Part shown: piece by piece, positions 18,259-26,424 of the stretch
How the letters are laid out: each line of letters opens with the position of its first letter
Numbering within the stretch: the first letter of the stretch is position 1
Source of the DNA: Novosphingobium fuchskuhlense
Lineage (GTDB): Bacteria; Pseudomonadota; Alphaproteobacteria; Sphingomonadales; Sphingomonadaceae
Length of the DNA stretch: 64,000 bases
Direction: 5' to 3'
Assembly: GCF_001519075.1 (NCBI RefSeq)
Contig: NZ_KQ954246.1
Coordinates: 372,001-436,000, forward strand
Notes under the pieces: model-generated
The model's database searches: none
Told to the model about the DNA's origin: nothing
Seen by the model: the letters and a program-made list of their open reading frames with translations, nothing else
Made by a program: the position numbers and the translations under genes

Positions 18259-19311
18259 TCATCTGCGGTTCTGGCTGGAGTCTTGTGTCGGCAAAACCAC
18301 TGTAAATCTGGTTTCGTAAAAACATTCTCCGTCATCCCAATATTCCGCATCAAATTGATTTACAAAAATTCTGCCTTTGAAATGAGATTCTGCGATAGTT
18401 TTTGCGGCAAATAAGCCGATTCCAGATCCTGTCTGGGATGAATTTCTTACAGATTCGCCTCTATAATCCCGGTCAAATATCTTATTTTTTTCAGAATCTT
18501 TAATTTTTGGCCCTAAAGATTCAAATCTTATTATAATTTCATTCTCTTTTTCCTCAAATCGAACTAGGATGTTGCTTCCGTGTGGAGCATATTTCAGGGC
18601 GTTCTCAACAATAACGAATGGGACAATCTCAAAAATTGAGGGGCCGAGAATTTCGCGTCGGCACTGTCCCTCAATTTTCCAAGTGATCCGCCTTGCTTTC
18701 AACTTCCCGTCAAAACAACGCAGTACTTTGTGAACTTTGGGATAAGGTTGTATGTAATCCTGTGGGCGTCCAGATGTTAGCCCACTCTCGTAATCGATGA
18801 TATCAAGTCTAATTGACATCATTGACTGTGCATTGATTATAAGATCAACTTTACTCTGTATTTCAGAGGAGTCGGCAGGAAGAGCTCGCTCTACAGATTC
18901 TCTTATATTTAGAGATCCATGATATATTTCTGTAGAAATGGCTCTAAGATCATGGGTTAGGTTTCTAAACTCGGCATCTCGCTGTTCCCGGATTTTTTCA
19001 AAAATGTCTAAATGAGATGCTGCATATTTCTCAATTTGAATACGAGAAAAACGCAAAGGGTGGTTTGGAAACTTGCGATTTGGAGATGGTTGTGACGCAT
19101 CAAGAATACCTGGAAACACGATTTTCCGACCAAGAGCGTCTAGGACGCTGAATGTTTGGTAGCCAAGAGGGCATCGGTGCCATCCCGATTTAGCGCCCGC
19201 ATAAAATGATTTTTGCGCAACAGAAAAAAATTCGGTCGGAAGATTTATTAATATTCCCTCGTTTATGGTTATTAATCCTTTATCAACAACTATATAAGGT
19301 ATACTTGTCAT
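18259..19311 (-). CDS. Histidine-kinase-like protein with HATPase domain
   Basis: 350 residues. The region around residue 120 (RNLTHDLRAISTEIYH) resembles a dimerisation/phosphoacceptor H-box with His120. The C-terminal third is an ATP-binding HATPase_c domain: N-box IVENALKYAPHG (Asn237) and G2 box TGSGIGLFAAKTIAESH; the G1 box is degenerate (ESLGPKIKD). No transmembrane segment is visible, so it is probably cytosolic. Residues 1-90 match no sensor domain I recognise. The start is one base after the stop of the receiver gene, so the two form an operon with the regulator first. Low GC marks both as foreign. Confidence 0.75.
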   Translation of the reverse strand: MTSIPYIVVDKGLITINEGILINLPTEFFSVAQKSFYAGAKSGWHRCPLGYQTFSVLDALGRKIVFPGILDASQPSPNRKFPNHPLRFSRIQIEKYAASHLDIFEKIREQRDAEFRNLTHDLRAISTEIYHGSLNIRESVERALPADSSEIQSKVDLIINAQSMMSIRLDIIDYESGLTSGRPQDYIQPYPKVHKVLRCFDGKLKARRITWKIEGQCRREILGPSIFEIVPFVIVENALKYAPHGSNILVRFEEKENEIIIRFESLGPKIKDSEKNKIFDRDYRGESVRNSSQTGSGIGLFAAKTIAESHFKGRIFVNQFDAEYWDDGECFYETRFTVVLPTQDSSQNRR

Positions 19312-19312
19312 G

Positions 19313-19990
19313 TCAACCTACAAGAAGTTTAAATATCCCAGACGCGATCAATGATTGCGCTATAGCGCGTGCATCATCTTTAATGTCATAGCTTCCCGAT
19401 ATCCTTCCAAATATCTCTGGGTCACGCTTTTGAACTGATTTCACGAATGCATCTTCTAACTTCAAAATGTCTAAAGTGGCGACATTTTTTCGAACAAGTG
19501 CATCCCGTTGCCGGCGCCAAACAATTATGGGATTTGATACTCGCTCGATATAGTCGTCGAGTTTGTCGCGCCATTCCTGTACGTCAGCGTCTTTACGTAG
19601 AAAAGAGTCCGCAGTCTCGTTCGCTCTGGCTGTTATGTCATCAGAGAGGGCTCCGCCAGTGTAGGCTATGACGAACTTTTCGGGGCTATTTCGTTTGATC
19701 TCATTGATGAGAAATGCGCCTTGGTTTTTTCCATCCAGATGACGGCCGACACCTTGGAGATCGCATAGAATGATGTTGTAGGGCTCTACCTCATCCAAGG
19801 TCTTAATGTCTCCTAAGGCCTTGATATTATAGCCATTATTTGTTAGCGTCTGCTGCGCGGCGAACGCCTCATCGTCAATCACTGCAATTGGTACAAGTCC
19901 CCGACGATCACGGTCACTTTTTAGCGAGGCAAACGTTTGTGAGCGCTCGAGTTCACGAATTTGCCGATATGAGAACAGTTTTTCGAACAT
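19313..19990 (-). CDS. Stand-alone response-regulator-like receiver protein
   Basis: 225 residues. Residues about 34-135 follow the receiver pattern: VPIAVIDDE (acidic pair Asp39/Asp40), IILCDLQG (candidate phospho-Asp77), AYTGG (Thr111) and SFLRKD (Lys133). The C-terminal 85 residues are mostly helical and contain no recognisable DNA-binding or enzymatic output domain. It precedes and is coupled to the histidine kinase gene. The output is therefore unknown: it may act by protein contact, or signal to a partner elsewhere. Codon use is AT-rich relative to the window. Confidence 0.7.
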   Translation of the reverse strand: MFEKLFSYRQIRELERSQTFASLKSDRDRRGLVPIAVIDDEAFAAQQTLTNNGYNIKALGDIKTLDEVEPYNIILCDLQGVGRHLDGKNQGAFLINEIKRNSPEKFVIAYTGGALSDDITARANETADSFLRKDADVQEWRDKLDDYIERVSNPIIVWRRQRDALVRKNVATLDILKLEDAFVKSVQKRDPEIFGRISGSYDIKDDARAIAQSLIASGIFKLLVG

Positions 19991-20283
19991 CTTTAAGGCT
20001 CACCTAGCTTCCCTTCGGAATATACGTATATGCCGAGGATTCGGCGATAGCATTCCTTCTGCCGAAGCAATTTTCCTACACACTCCCACCCATGCCATAA
20101 TGATCCCCTTTTGTTCCAAGCGGGAGTCGCATGGTCATGCCTCAGCACAACACCAGCAGTTTCGGGCGGGGGTGGATCCCCGGTGATCGCGATATCGGGC
20201 TGCCGGGGGAGACTCCCCTCCTGCACGCGGAAGGGGTCGGGGGTAGGCCGGAACCAGGCGCGGCGTATGATGCTGCCCACTCC

Positions 20284-20309
20284 AGCCCCTCCCGCATGGG
20301 GGAGGGGCT
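20284..20309 (+). repeat. 10-bp palindrome containing the ribosome binding site of the downstream gene
   Basis: AGCCCCTCCC (20284-20293) pairs perfectly with GGGAGGGGCT (20300-20309) around a 6-base loop. GGAGG at 20301-20305 is the only good Shine-Dalgarno for the start at 20314, so the site would be hidden when the hairpin forms. Confidence 0.65.
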
Positions 20310-20313
20310 TTGC

Positions 20314-21285
20314 ATGGCGCTCCCCTTCACCCCGGATCGCCGCATCCGCTTTCTCCATCTCCTCGCCACCATCGGCAATGTCCGCCGCGCCTGCGCGGGG
20401 GTCGGGGTCTCGCCGCAGTCCGCCTATGTCCACAAGCGGCGCGATTCCGCCTTTGCCGCCGGTTGGGATGCCGCGCTGCTCCTCGCGCGCGATGCGGCGG
20501 AGGAAGTGCTGGCGGAGCGCGCGCTACATGGCACGCATGAGACGATCTTCTACCGGGGCGAGGCGGTCGGCAGCCGGGTGCGCTTCGATGCGCGCCTGCT
20601 CCTCGCCCATCTCGCCCGGCTCGATCGCCATGCCGATCAGGCCGAGGGCGCGGGGGTGATCGCGGCGCGGTTCGACGATTATCTGGCCGAGCTGCACGCG
20701 GGCGAACCGCTGTTCCAGCCGCCGGACCATGATCTCGATGGCCCCGCCGAATGGTATCCCGCCCGCCCCACGCGTGAGGAAGCGCTGCTTGCCGCGCGCC
20801 GGAAGGTGCTCTCCCGCTTTCCCGACAAGGCCGAGGACTTGCCGGCCGAGACCCTCGCCGCGATCGATTCCACCGGCTTGGACCAGTACGACCTCTGGGC
20901 CCACGCGCTCGCCCATGCCCAGCGCGAGGCGGAGGCCGTGGCGGCGGACGCCTGGGATGCCGAAGCCGGCGCCAGCCTCACCGCGCTCGACGCCCTCTTG
21001 GCGGAGGATGCCGGGGAGGGGGCCTGCGCAATGGAGAGCGGCGGGGGGGAAGGGCGCGCCGTCATGCCCGAAGCAGGAAGGGCCCCGCCTTGCGGCGAGG
21101 CCCCCCTCGAAGTGCCGTTTGAAACCAAGGCCTTTGCCGCCGGGGGCTTCCGGTTTCCCTCGGGCAAGTTTCCCTCTGGCCGGTTTCCCTCAGAACTGTG
21201 TCAACCGTGTCAACCGGCGGTGCCGCGCCGCCCGGTTCAGAGCACGAAGTCGTCCGCCGTCAGCGCCGTGGCGGAGACGACATAG
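20314..21285 (+). CDS. Hypothetical protein with N-terminal helix-turn-helix
   Basis: 323 residues from ATG 20314; the longer upstream open frame is dominated by a palindrome and looks non-genic. Residues 8-40 (RRIRFLHLLATIGNVRRACA, then VGVSPQSAYVHKRR) read as a homeodomain-like helix-turn-helix of the kind seen in phage terminase small subunits and transposon-derived regulators. The middle is Ala/Arg-rich and helical. The C-terminus is low-complexity with a thrice-repeated FRFPSGKFPSGRFPSE-like element, encoded by direct repeats of TTTCCCTC. It overlaps the end of the convergent RTX gene by 49 bases, so the tail may be recent read-through. Function unknown. Confidence 0.6.
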   Translation: MALPFTPDRRIRFLHLLATIGNVRRACAGVGVSPQSAYVHKRRDSAFAAGWDAALLLARDAAEEVLAERALHGTHETIFYRGEAVGSRVRFDARLLLAHLARLDRHADQAEGAGVIAARFDDYLAELHAGEPLFQPPDHDLDGPAEWYPARPTREEALLAARRKVLSRFPDKAEDLPAETLAAIDSTGLDQYDLWAHALAHAQREAEAVAADAWDAEAGASLTALDALLAEDAGEGACAMESGGGEGRAVMPEAGRAPPCGEAPLEVPFETKAFAAGGFRFPSGKFPSGRFPSELCQPCQPAVPRRPVQSTKSSAVSAVAETT

Positions 21286-22175
21286 AACAGGAGGTGGTTG
21301 CCCGCGTCGTCGTAATAGAGCGAGACCGCGTAGGTGCCCGCCGTCGCTGATGTCTCGACCACGAGGCTGCCGATGCCGGGGACGACGGCGGGCTGCACAT
21401 CGCCGGTCCGGTCGATGAAGGTATAGGCCTGGTCACCCTCTTGCGTGGTGTTGGCGTCGATCATGCTCACGTCGATCTTGTCGCCCTCGGCGTGGCTGAA
21501 ATCGGTGATGTAGTCGTAGTCAAAGCCCTTGAGCTGGCCGAGGCTGCGGAACTCGAACGTGTCCGCGCCCCTGCCACCGCTCAGCGAATCGCTGCCCGCG
21601 CCGCCGCCGATCACGTCGTTGCCGTCACCGCCCACGATCACGTCGGCGCCCGCTCCGCCGAACAGGCGGTCGCTGCCGGTGCCGCCGAAAATGTCGTCCG
21701 CGCCGCTGCCGCCGACGATGCGGTCGTTGCCGGCATCGCCGACCAGCCGGTCGTTGCCCGCACCGCCCAGGATCGTGTCGCGCCCGTCGAAGCCGCGCAG
21801 CGTGTCGTCGCTGGCGCCGCCGTTCAGCACGTCGTTGCCGCTCCAGGCGAGGCGGTTGATCGTTGCCGTGTCGCCCGCGGCCATCGCATCGCGCAGCGCC
21901 GTGCCATCGATGGCAAGGCCGGTGCCGCCCGAGACCACCGTGCCGTCGACGACGTAGCTGATCGCGTTGACCGTGCCGCTCCACAGCCCGTCAAACCCCG
22001 CGTCCGAGGAGAACACCGCGCTGCCGCCGCCGCCAAGATTATAGACGATGTCCTTACTATTCTCGCTAAGCTGTCCGCCTTCCGGTGCGAAATACAGCAG
22101 GGTTGCGAGGAACCCTTCGTCGAACACATTGGTGTCGACATCGCCCGGGCCGTAATCGCTGCTGTAAATCGCCAT
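21237..22175 (-). CDS. Small RTX (calcium-binding repeat) exoprotein
   Basis: 312 residues. Residues about 1-110 have no recognised domain (MAIYSSDYGPGDVDTNVFDE). From about 113 come consecutive RTX repeats (LNGGASDDTLRGFDGRDTIL, GGAGNDRLVGDAGNDRIVGG), then the module ITDFSHAEGDKIDVSMIDA. The C-terminus DDFVL is typical of type I secretion signals, and there is no N-terminal signal peptide. The start at 22175 has GGAG upstream. It probably binds calcium outside the cell. It differs from the larger RTX protein at 11620 in its N-terminal part, so it is not a simple duplicate. Confidence 0.85.
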   Translation of the reverse strand: MAIYSSDYGPGDVDTNVFDEGFLATLLYFAPEGGQLSENSKDIVYNLGGGGSAVFSSDAGFDGLWSGTVNAISYVVDGTVVSGGTGLAIDGTALRDAMAAGDTATINRLAWSGNDVLNGGASDDTLRGFDGRDTILGGAGNDRLVGDAGNDRIVGGSGADDIFGGTGSDRLFGGAGADVIVGGDGNDVIGGGAGSDSLSGGRGADTFEFRSLGQLKGFDYDYITDFSHAEGDKIDVSMIDANTTQEGDQAYTFIDRTGDVQPAVVPGIGSLVVETSATAGTYAVSLYYDDAGNHLLFYVVSATALTADDFVL

Positions 22176-22423
22176 CGCACATCACTCCGCTGCAGAAAAC
22201 GTATCGCAGTGTATCAGTGCAGTTACCTAACCGTCAATGCGGCGGTGTCTGCTGTCATGGTCTCGAACTTTTGCTGCGGCGCAGGCGGCAACTGTCGCCG
22301 CCTTGTCATCAACCCTTCACCGTGCTGCAACAAACCTTACCTAGGCCTGAACCCAAGATGAACAGTTTCACGCCCCTGATGGACCCGGCTCCCTGCGGGC
22401 GAGAGGAAGGCCCCGCAAGCGCG

Positions 22424-23161
22424 ATGTCACGCAAGGCATCCATCCTGCTCTACGAACCGAACCAGACCATCCTGAGAATGATGAAGTTCAATCTCGAGAT
22501 GGAAGGCTTCATCGTGGTCGAAGCGGGTGAGCCGGCGGAGGTCACGCGCCACATTGCCATGCAGGATCTTGATCTTGTCCTGCTCAACTGGACCGAGCCC
22601 GGCGAAGGCTGCATCGATCTGTGCCGCGCGGTGCGGCAGGCGGATGGGGTGGGCTATCTGCCGATCATCGTCGTCTCGGCCGCGCGTGACGAGCGCGAGC
22701 GGCTCGGCGCTTACGACGCGGGCGCCGACGATATCGTGATGAAACCCTTCTCACTGCCGGAACTGCTCGCGCGCATCCGCGCCATCCTGCGCCGCACCGC
22801 GCCGGCCATCAGCGGCCGCGTCATCCGGATCGCCGGGGTGGAGATGGATATCGACAACGGCACCGTGAAGCGCGACGGGATCGATGTGCGGCTCAGCCTG
22901 ATCGAGTTCAAGATCCTTCGGTATCTCATGGAGAACGCCGGCAAGGTCCGCACCCGCGAACAGATCCGCCATGCGGTCTGGGGGCGCGACAGCCAGATCG
23001 AGATCCGCGCGGTCGACGTGCGCATCACCCGCCTTCGCCGCCGCCTCAATGTCGAGAGCCGGCCCGATGTGATCCGCACCGTGCGCTCGGTCGGCTATGC
23101 GCTGGGGGATCAGCAACCCCGGCTGCGAGCGGAACTCCGGTTCGACGGCGCCGAGGCCTGA
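22424..23161 (+). CDS. OmpR/PhoB-family regulator with degenerate receiver domain
   Basis: 245 residues from ATG 22424 (MSRKASILLYEPNQT), which matches where PhoB-type proteins begin; an ATG at 22358 would add 22 residues. The receiver lacks key groups: the acidic pair is replaced by Glu11-Pro12, and the phospho-acceptor Asp is Asn55 (LVLLNWTEPG). Lys107 (IVMKPF) and Ser85 remain. The C-terminal winged helix (SLIEFKILRYLMENAGKVRT to IRTVRSVGYAL) is intact with the transactivation loop and recognition helix. It should bind DNA without conventional phosphorylation. No kinase is adjacent. It is convergent with the surface-fibre-like cluster and may or may not control it. Confidence 0.85.
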   Translation: MSRKASILLYEPNQTILRMMKFNLEMEGFIVVEAGEPAEVTRHIAMQDLDLVLLNWTEPGEGCIDLCRAVRQADGVGYLPIIVVSAARDERERLGAYDAGADDIVMKPFSLPELLARIRAILRRTAPAISGRVIRIAGVEMDIDNGTVKRDGIDVRLSLIEFKILRYLMENAGKVRTREQIRHAVWGRDSQIEIRAVDVRITRLRRRLNVESRPDVIRTVRSVGYALGDQQPRLRAELRFDGAEA

Positions 23162-23170
23162 GCCCGACGA

Positions 23171-23704
23171 TCAGGGCGTGGTCAGGCGGCCGACGGTATC
23201 GCGATCGAGCGTGCCGCTGGGCGAAATGCCCGCGTTCGCCTGAAACTCCCGGATGGCCTGGGTCAGCAGATCGGGATCCTGCGCATCGGCCGCGTTGGCA
23301 AGGAAGTGCAGGCTAACGAGCCGGTCGACGATGCGTTGCACGGTTGCGCTGTCGAGCACTCCGGAGCCGGCGGGAAGCGCCGTGGCCACTGGGGTCTGAC
23401 CTGCCGTTGACGGTCCGGGGGCGGATGGACTGGGTGAGGTCGGGCCTGCCGGGGGCGGCGCGGCCGATACAGCTGCTGTCGGCGGCGCGTTCAAGCCCGT
23501 TGGTGTCGGATCCGGGGCCGGCGCCGGCTCTTCCGCTACGGGATCGTCCTGCTCGGCAGGCGGCTTTTCACTGTCCGGCAGCGCAACGGCTGCAGCGATG
23601 GCCGGAGATGTCGCGGTGCTCTGCGCGCGGAGCCCTGCGCCTGGCAGCGCGAAAATGACCCCGATGAGTGGGACGACCAAGCTGGTCCGCAGGACCTTTG
23701 GCAA
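23171..23704 (-). CDS. Exported protein with C-terminal peptidoglycan-binding-like domain
   Basis: 177 residues if started at the TTG at 23704, which follows GAGGGCGG, lies 13 bases after the preceding stop and gives a clean signal peptide (PKVLRTSLVVPLIGVIFALPGAG, cleavage near LRAQ). The middle is Pro/Ala-rich. Residues about 120-177 (VQRIVDRLVSLHFLANAADA, TQAIREFQANAGISPSGTLD, VGRLT) resemble a PG_binding_1 fold. It is the last gene of the cluster with the CsgG/HfaB-like protein. It could fix the surface structure to peptidoglycan; this is inference. Confidence 0.65.
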   Translation of the reverse strand: MPKVLRTSLVVPLIGVIFALPGAGLRAQSTATSPAIAAAVALPDSEKPPAEQDDPVAEEPAPAPDPTPTGLNAPPTAAVSAAPPPAGPTSPSPSAPGPSTAGQTPVATALPAGSGVLDSATVQRIVDRLVSLHFLANAADAQDPDLLTQAIREFQANAGISPSGTLDRDTVGRLTTP

Positions 23705-23717
23705 GACAGCGCCGCCC

Positions 23718-24062
23718 TCAGTTCTTGAAAGTGCCGGTTGCTGTCGTCTGACCGGAATTGCTGCCGGAGATCGTGTTGCCATTGATCGAGTTCGAATCGC
23801 CATTGATCTGGTTGTAGACGCAGTAGCCGCACGAAGTCACCGAGCGGTACATTGAGGTCACGTCCTTGCCGATCGTCTGGAGCTGCGCGTTTTCGCCTTC
23901 GGTCTTGTGCAGCAGCGCCGAGTTGATCGCCTGAGTCGAAGAGCCGTTCGAGCCCATGGTGCCCCAGGCGCTGGTGGCGGGGCCGGCGAGCGCGGGAGCC
24001 GGGGCCGTGCCCAGCATGAGGGCGATGGCGGCGAGGCCGGCGGCGGTCTTGGTCGGGTTCAT
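23718..24062 (-). CDS. Small exported Asn/Ser/Gly-rich protein
   Basis: 114 residues from ATG 24062, preceded by AGGAAGGA. Signal peptide MNPTKTAAGLAAIALMLGTAPAPALA. The mature part ends in an Asn/Ser/Gly-rich tract (NQINGDSNSINGNTISGSNS) that recalls curlin-like or HfaA-like subunits; there is a Cys pair (SCGYCVY). It sits between two other exported proteins of the same composition in a cluster with a CsgG/HfaB-like lipoprotein. No standard curlin repeat can be assigned with confidence, so a minor fibre subunit is only a suggestion. Confidence 0.65.
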   Translation of the reverse strand: MNPTKTAAGLAAIALMLGTAPAPALAGPATSAWGTMGSNGSSTQAINSALLHKTEGENAQLQTIGKDVTSMYRSVTSCGYCVYNQINGDSNSINGNTISGSNSGQTTATGTFKN

Positions 24063-24091
24063 GATGATGATCCTTCCTGCTGGTCGGGTGA

Positions 24092-24571
24092 TCACTTCGA
24101 CGAAGTGGTCTTGATCGAGATGACGTTGGAGAGGCCCGTGGCCGAGATGCTCTGGCTGTTGTTGCCACCGGTGAACGAGCCGCCGGTGACCGTGGCGCGG
24201 ACATTCACGGTGCCGGAATTGGTGCCGCTCAGCCGGTTGCCGCTGACGCTCACGGACGAATTGCCAAGCGGCTGGCCGTCTGCCCCGATGTTCGAGTCGG
24301 TGATGCTGTAGTTCGAACTGGCACCCTGCGCGGCGAGGTTGCCCGCCGAGTTGTCGATGCCGCCGGTGACGGTGGGGTTGGTGACGTTGCCGCGCAGCGT
24401 GATGTCACCCGAGTTGATCGCGCTGAGGTCCGAATCACCGTTCTGGTTGACGATCTGTGCCGCTGCGGGAGCAGCGCAGACAAGGCTGGCCAACATCGCG
24501 GCAGCTGCAGCGGAAAAAACGCAGATCGCAAGCGGCCGAGGGGCCGGCTGTGGCAGTCGTCTGTTCAGCAT
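24092..24571 (-). CDS. Exported Asn/Ser/Gly-rich protein, possible minor fibre subunit
   Basis: 159 residues from ATG 24571, seven bases after AAAGGGG. Signal peptide in the first 40 residues (LAICVFSAAAAAMLASLVCAA, cleavage near AAAQ). The mature protein is rich in Asn, Ser, Gly and Thr with alternating polar/hydrophobic residues. Near its end, NNSQSISATGLSNVISI resembles one unit of the repeated motif of the upstream 512-residue protein. It is 29 bases ahead of the next gene, so the two are co-transcribed. Confidence 0.68.
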   Translation of the reverse strand: MLNRRLPQPAPRPLAICVFSAAAAAMLASLVCAAPAAAQIVNQNGDSDLSAINSGDITLRGNVTNPTVTGGIDNSAGNLAAQGASSNYSITDSNIGADGQPLGNSSVSVSGNRLSGTNSGTVNVRATVTGGSFTGGNNSQSISATGLSNVISIKTTSSK

Positions 24572-24630
24572 CACAAAACCCCTTTCTACCTTTCCTTAGC
24601 CTAACCTGAACCAGCTTCGTCTGAAACAGG

Positions 24631-24657
24631 AAAAGGAGGGGCGCGCGGCCCCTCCTT
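24631..24657 (-). terminator. Rho-independent terminator after the seven-repeat protein gene
   Basis: On the minus strand a 10-bp stem AAGGAGGGGC/GCCCCTCCTT with a five-base loop is followed by TTTT. It lies between the large repeat protein gene and the two small subunit-like genes, so transcription may be reduced rather than stopped before them. Confidence 0.75.
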
Positions 24658-24675
24658 CCCATAGTCTTGTGCAGG

Positions 24676-24699
24676 CCCTGCCCGGCAAGCCGGGCAGGG
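24676..24699 (-). terminator. GC-rich hairpin directly after the seven-repeat protein gene
   Basis: CCCTGCCCGG and CCGGGCAGGG pair around a four-base loop, ten bases after the stop codon. There is no T-run, so it may protect the 3' end of the message, with the terminator at 24631 following 20 bases later. Confidence 0.6.
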
Positions 24700-24708
24700 A
24701 TTGTGCGA

Positions 24709-26247
24709 TTACTGCGCGCCGACGAGCGTGCGGCTGATCGCCTGCGAAGCCGAGGCACCGACCGCAGCGGCCGAGATCGAGTTGCTGAAGCCACCGTCGA
24801 TGTTCGGCGTGGCCAGACCGCCAGCAACGAGAACCGCACCGCTGTTGTTGCCGGAGACGGTGACGTTGTTGAGCGTGCTGCCGACGCCGGTGATGCCGCC
24901 GCCGGTGTAGTCGGTAACCGAGATCGACTGCGAAGCCGAAGCACCGACGCCCGCGATCGAGATCGAGTTCTTGGAACCGCCATCGATGCCCGAACCGGTG
25001 ATGGTTTCCGAGATGTTCGAGACAGCGCCCGAGTTCGTGCTGTTGACGGTGATGTCGTCAAACGCGACCGAACCGCCGGCAGCGCCGTTCGCACCGCCAT
25101 AGACGGTGTTCGTGAACGACACCGAACCCGACGAACCGACCGCCGAGAGGCTGATCGAGTTGCCAAGGCCGGTACCCGAGATCGCGGCGCCATCGAGCGT
25201 CGCAGCGGTGCCGGTCGTGCCGTCGCCGCTGAAGGTGACCGCAGCAGCGTTGGTCGAGTCGACGCCGACAACGCCGGTGGTCGCCGAGAAGTCGCTGATC
25301 GCGCCGCTGTCGAAGGTGGCCGCAGCGAACGAGAGCGAAGCCGAAGAACCAACGGCAGCGCCGCTGATCGAGTTGGCCGCGCCGCCTTCAATCTTCGGCG
25401 TCGCGACGGTCGTCACGCCGACCGAAACCGCGCCGGTGGTGTCGTTGGCAGCGCTGATCTTGGTGTCACCGCCCGAGAGGTCGAACAGGGCGCTGTCAAG
25501 CACCGTGCCGTCGCCGCTGACAGTGGCCGAGAACGAAGCCGAAGCCGACGAACCGACGCCAGCAACGCTGATCGAGTTGCCCGTGCCAGCCTGGATGTCC
25601 GCGCCGGCAACGCCGGTGCCGAGGGTGAGGGCCACGGCGCCGCTGTTACCGCCGCCGAGGTCGCCGCCCGCAACGTCAACCGGGGCGACAGTGCCGTCGG
25701 CAAGACCCGACGAAACCGTGAGGCCACCGCCAACGGTGTAGCTGAAGGTTTCGTTGGAGCCGATCGTTGCGCCGCCAACGTCGGTGACCGTGGTGCTGGC
25801 CGAGGCCGAGGCCGACGAACCGACCGCCGCGAGCGAGATCGAGTTCGAGTTGCCCTGGACGATCGTCGCAGAGGTCAGCACGTCGCTGGTCTGCGTCACC
25901 GCAGAGGCGTTGCTGGCGCCGACGCCGACGGAACCGTCGATGCCGAGCGAGGCATCACCGCCGACGCCCGAGTTGTTCACCGTGGTGAACGACGACGAGG
26001 CCGACGAACCGACGGCCGACGCCGAGATCGAGTTCTTGAAGCCGTCGCCGATGTTGGCGCCGTCAACGCCGAGGGTGGCGCCGCCACCGTTGACCGGGTC
26101 GAGCGTCACGGTTTCCGAGTTGACCGAACCGACGGTCACGTTGCCGGCAATCGACCAGGTGTCAGCGACCTGGGCGTGGGCCGACGTCGTGGCGAGGAAA
26201 GCAGTCGCGCCGAGCAGCGCGAGCTTCGTCATGTGAATCTTGGTCAC
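24709..26247 (-). CDS. Secreted protein with seven NSIS..VGSSAS repeats, candidate fibre/amyloid subunit
   Basis: 512 residues from GTG 26247, which follows AGGGG at seven bases; ATG 26232 is the alternative. Signal peptide KLALLGATAFLATTSAHA before Q. The mature protein carries seven copies of a motif close to NSISxxAVGSSASxSF, spaced about 60-75 residues apart, separated by Gly/Asn/Thr/Val-rich segments. There are no Cys and few charged residues. Such composition and periodicity fit a beta-solenoid or amyloid-type fibre. The gene follows a CsgG/HfaB-like lipoprotein gene, a family that exports curli in enterics or anchors holdfast in Caulobacter. The repeat does not match the canonical curlin repeat, so the function is inferred from context. 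Confidence 0.72.
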   Translation of the reverse strand: MTKIHMTKLALLGATAFLATTSAHAQVADTWSIAGNVTVGSVNSETVTLDPVNGGGATLGVDGANIGDGFKNSISASAVGSSASSSFTTVNNSGVGGDASLGIDGSVGVGASNASAVTQTSDVLTSATIVQGNSNSISLAAVGSSASASASTTVTDVGGATIGSNETFSYTVGGGLTVSSGLADGTVAPVDVAGGDLGGGNSGAVALTLGTGVAGADIQAGTGNSISVAGVGSSASASFSATVSGDGTVLDSALFDLSGGDTKISAANDTTGAVSVGVTTVATPKIEGGAANSISGAAVGSSASLSFAAATFDSGAISDFSATTGVVGVDSTNAAAVTFSGDGTTGTAATLDGAAISGTGLGNSISLSAVGSSGSVSFTNTVYGGANGAAGGSVAFDDITVNSTNSGAVSNISETITGSGIDGGSKNSISIAGVGASASQSISVTDYTGGGITGVGSTLNNVTVSGNNSGAVLVAGGLATPNIDGGFSNSISAAAVGASASQAISRTLVGAQ

Positions 26248-26424
26248 GTTTATACCCCTATTCTTTCGTTTATACCCCGTATCTAGCCCCGTAGGTACTA
26301 GCACGAGCGCTCTGGCCACTTAGGTTGAAACATTGGTGACGGTTTGAAGAATGGGCGGGTTTTTTTCCTTCACCATTCTGTAACCAAGTTGCGACGCGGG
26401 GCACCATAGTCCCGCACCGAGCCT

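Larger units (their letters stand above)
18195..20060. other. Low-GC islet carrying a two-component pair
   Basis: The base composition drops sharply compared with both flanks, with many AT-rich codons, and recovers by about 20100. It holds two genes on the minus strand (18259-19990). No integrase, transposase, tRNA or target-site repeat is visible at the edges; one edge abuts a palindromic repeat. Recent horizontal gain is the likely explanation. Confidence 0.7.

Noticed and set aside
21529..22040. Regular GC-rich repeats that could suggest a CRISPR-like or tandem array
   Set aside because: The nine-codon period encodes the RTX nonapeptide repeats; spacers are not unique sequences of constant length.
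24667..26286. Plus-strand open frame opposite the seven-repeat protein
   Set aside because: Arg/Asp-rich low-complexity antisense frame without signal sequence; the minus-strand frame has a signal peptide, ribosome site and regular repeats.
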